Source of the DNA: Prevotella sp.
GTDB lineage: Bacteria > Bacteroidota > Bacteroidia > Bacteroidales > Bacteroidaceae
Direction: 5' to 3'
DNA: 6,773 nucleotides
NCBI GenBank assembly: GCA_021204565.1
Contig: JAJPZE010000084.1
Coordinates: 1 to 6,773, forward strand
The notes under the pieces are model-generated. The model had not been told where the DNA came from. It made no database searches and saw nothing but the letters and a program-made list of their open reading frames with translations. The first letter of the stretch is position 1. The number at the start of each line of letters is the position of its first letter. Positions 5,143 through 6,773 of the stretch are shown here, one piece after another. Made by a program: the position numbers and the translations under genes.

Positions 5143-6773
5143 TTATCTATGCAGAAGTACCATAAGGACGTTCACATCGGCAGGAGACACGCCGGGTATG
5201 CGGCTTGCTTGGGCAAGAGTATCCGGGTCGATACGCGCTAATTTCTGGCGTCCTTCGGTTGATATTTCGTGTATCTTGGAGTAGTCGAACTTGCCTTTTA
5301 TCCGTATATTTTCGAGCTTATGCATCTTTTCCGCCACAGTATTCTCCCGTTCGATATACCCTTTATACTTCATTTCTATCTCCGCGCTCTCCGCTATTTC
5401 ATCTCTCCTGCCCGACAATTTGTCGAGTTCGTCAGCGAGTGACGACACGAGACGCTTCATTAAATCGAAGCTCAGCTGCGGGCGCGCGATAAGTTCGGCG
5501 AGGCGTGTGCCGAATTTAAGCGGCGTGCAACCCTCTATTTGTTCGAATGCCGGGTTGACATCGCCCGGTTTCACGACGTAGTTGTCGCAGAAGTTGAGGA
5601 TATGTCCGATGCCCTCTTTTTTTTGTTTCCAAATGTTGAGACGTCGGGTTGTTGCTAATCCGAGCGCATACCCTTTTTCGGTTAATCTTGCGTCGGCATT
5701 GTCCTGACGCAAGAGGATGCGGTATTCGGCGCGTGATGTGAACATACGATACGGCTCGTCTACGCCTTTCGTAACCAAGTCGTCGATCAGCACGCCGATA
5801 TATCCGTCGTCGCGTCCGAGCACGAAAGGTTTGCCGCCGCCGCACTTCTTCGCCGCGTTGATGCCCGCCACGAGCCCCTGTCCGGCGGCTTCTTCGTAAC
5901 CCGTAGTGCCGTTTACTTGCCCCGCGAGGAACAGTCCGGGAACGTGTTTTGACTCTAATGAATGTGTCAGTTGTACGGGGTCGAAGAAGTCGTACTCAAT
6001 TGCATAACCGGGTCGGTATACCTTTACGTCTTTCAGAGCGGGAATCTGGCGGAGCGCGAGCAGCTGTATTTCAAGGGGCATGCTTGACGAAAAGCCGTTA
6101 AGATACATCTCGTTGGTGTCGGCGCCCTCGGGTTCGAGGAAGAGCGGATGCCGGTCCTTATCCGCGAATGTAACGAGCTTGGTTTCTATCGACGGGCAAT
6201 ATCTCGGTCCGATGCTTTGTATTTGTCCGTTGTAAAGGGGCGAGTCGGGCAATCCGGAGCGAAGTATGTCGTGACACACGCTATTGGTATAAAGCGTCCA
6301 ACAAGGCAACCGGGACAGTTCACGGCGGGGTCCGGTGAAGCTGAACTGATGAAAATCGTTCTCCCCGTCTTGACGTGTGAGCAGGTCGAAATTTACGCTA
6401 CGTCGGTCAATACGCACGGGCGTGCCGGTCTTCATCCTTGCCGAGCGGATCCCGTGGCGTGTGATTGACCCGGTCAGACCGGTTACGGCGGGTTCGGCGC
6501 ACCGCCCTCCGGGGATTTGTTTCTTCCCCACGTGCATCAGTCCGTTTAAGAACGTGCCGGCTGTGATCACCACGCAAGGCGCACGAAACTCCGCTCCGTA
6601 CATCGTCCTTACGCCGCTCACGCAACCACACTCGTCGGTTAACAGCTCCTCCGCCACATCCTGCCAAAGATCAAGACCGTCGGTTCTGTCGAGTTATACA
6701 CCACATCTGAGGATGTATATCGCCCGGTCGCATAGTGCTCGGGGGCTCCAAACGGCCGCCCCATTACATCGAT
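5143..6773 (-). CDS. mnmG: tRNA uridine-5-carboxymethylaminomethyl modification enzyme MnmG (5' partial, apparent in-frame stop)
   Basis: FAD-dependent partner of MnmE; together they place the carboxymethylaminomethyl group on the wobble uridine of certain tRNAs. The window holds roughly the last 540 of about 625 residues; by alignment with E. coli MnmG about 85 N-terminal residues, including the FAD GxGxxG motif, lie beyond the edge. Conserved blocks in order: AGTFLNG, PGGR, RMKTGTPVRID, GPRYCPSIETK (Cys equivalent to E. coli Cys277), FLEPEG, PGYAIEYDFFDP, AGQVNGTTGYEEAAGQG, MFTSRAEYRI, and the C-terminal QASRIPGVSPADVNVL. The frame is open from 6693 to the stop at 5143. Further upstream it still reads as MnmG (AVWSPRALCDR near 6727-6759), but a TAA sits at 6694-6696 and several invariant residues are altered. 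I think this is sequence error at the window end; a real pseudogene is the alternative. The GTG at 6657 is an internal Val codon in WQDVAEEL. Confidence 0.92.

Noticed and set aside
5516..5845. An Arg-rich 109-aa open frame within mnmG.
   Set aside because: The high Arg content is typical of an out-of-frame reading of a GC-rich gene. It overlaps conserved MnmG sequence.
6655..6657. GTG at 6657 as the true start of a short 504-aa mnmG.
   Set aside because: The frame continues upstream with recognisable MnmG sequence (LDRTDGLDLWQD, then SPRALCDR beyond the TAA). The GTG is the Val codon of an internal conserved segment.
6694..6702. TTATACACC, close to a DnaA box.
   Set aside because: It is a single site with one mismatch inside a coding region whose sequence is itself doubtful, and no cluster of similar boxes is nearby.
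6690..6725. A pair of compensating frameshifts in mnmG, suggested by a TGG in another frame.
   Set aside because: Codon spacing between CDR and LDRT is exactly as in homologues, so a nonsense substitution is simpler than two cancelling indels.

Overview
This window looks like a piece of a Bacteroidetes (probably Bacteroidales) chromosome. Three things point there. The gene run mnmG-apt-uvrC-dtd-deoC and the sequence flavour of each protein fit the group. A TAnnTTTG-type promoter sits just ahead of the polyprenyl synthase. The gene leaders are A-rich and lack clear Shine-Dalgarno motifs. Everything recognisable is housekeeping; I found no mobile element, CRISPR array, RNA gene or novel multi-gene system.

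Layout, left to right. Positions 1-66 (minus) hold the first 22 codons of DNA polymerase I (polA), cut by the window edge. A short divergent intergenic region follows, with a good promoter for the next gene. Positions 161-1138 (plus) encode a long-chain polyprenyl diphosphate synthase. It converges on a minus-strand cluster that occupies the rest of the window. Read in its own direction, that cluster is mnmG (5' part outside the window), apt, uvrC, dtd, deoC. The gaps are 112, 59, 21 and 28 bp. None contains a Bacteroidetes-type promoter on the minus strand, so one transcript from mnmG to deoC is likely. The products cover tRNA wobble-uridine modification, adenine salvage, nucleotide excision repair, D-aminoacyl-tRNA proofreading and deoxyribose-phosphate breakdown.

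The most interesting non-coding signal is a pair of perfect 14-bp palindromes, GTTTCACGTGAAAC, at 4483-4496 and 5108-5121. They match the core of the chromosomal centromere site parS bound by ParB/Spo0J. They flank apt, each lying just past the stop codon of the preceding gene. Together with mnmG (gidA), an origin-linked gene in many bacteria, they suggest that this locus is near the replication origin and takes part in chromosome segregation.

A caution on quality: both ends of the window look damaged. In the last ~80 bases, mnmG departs from near-invariant family residues and has an in-frame TAA. In the first ~25 bases, polA departs from its conserved N-terminal motif. Every departure can be explained by a single transversion, which looks more like contig-end sequence error than gene decay.
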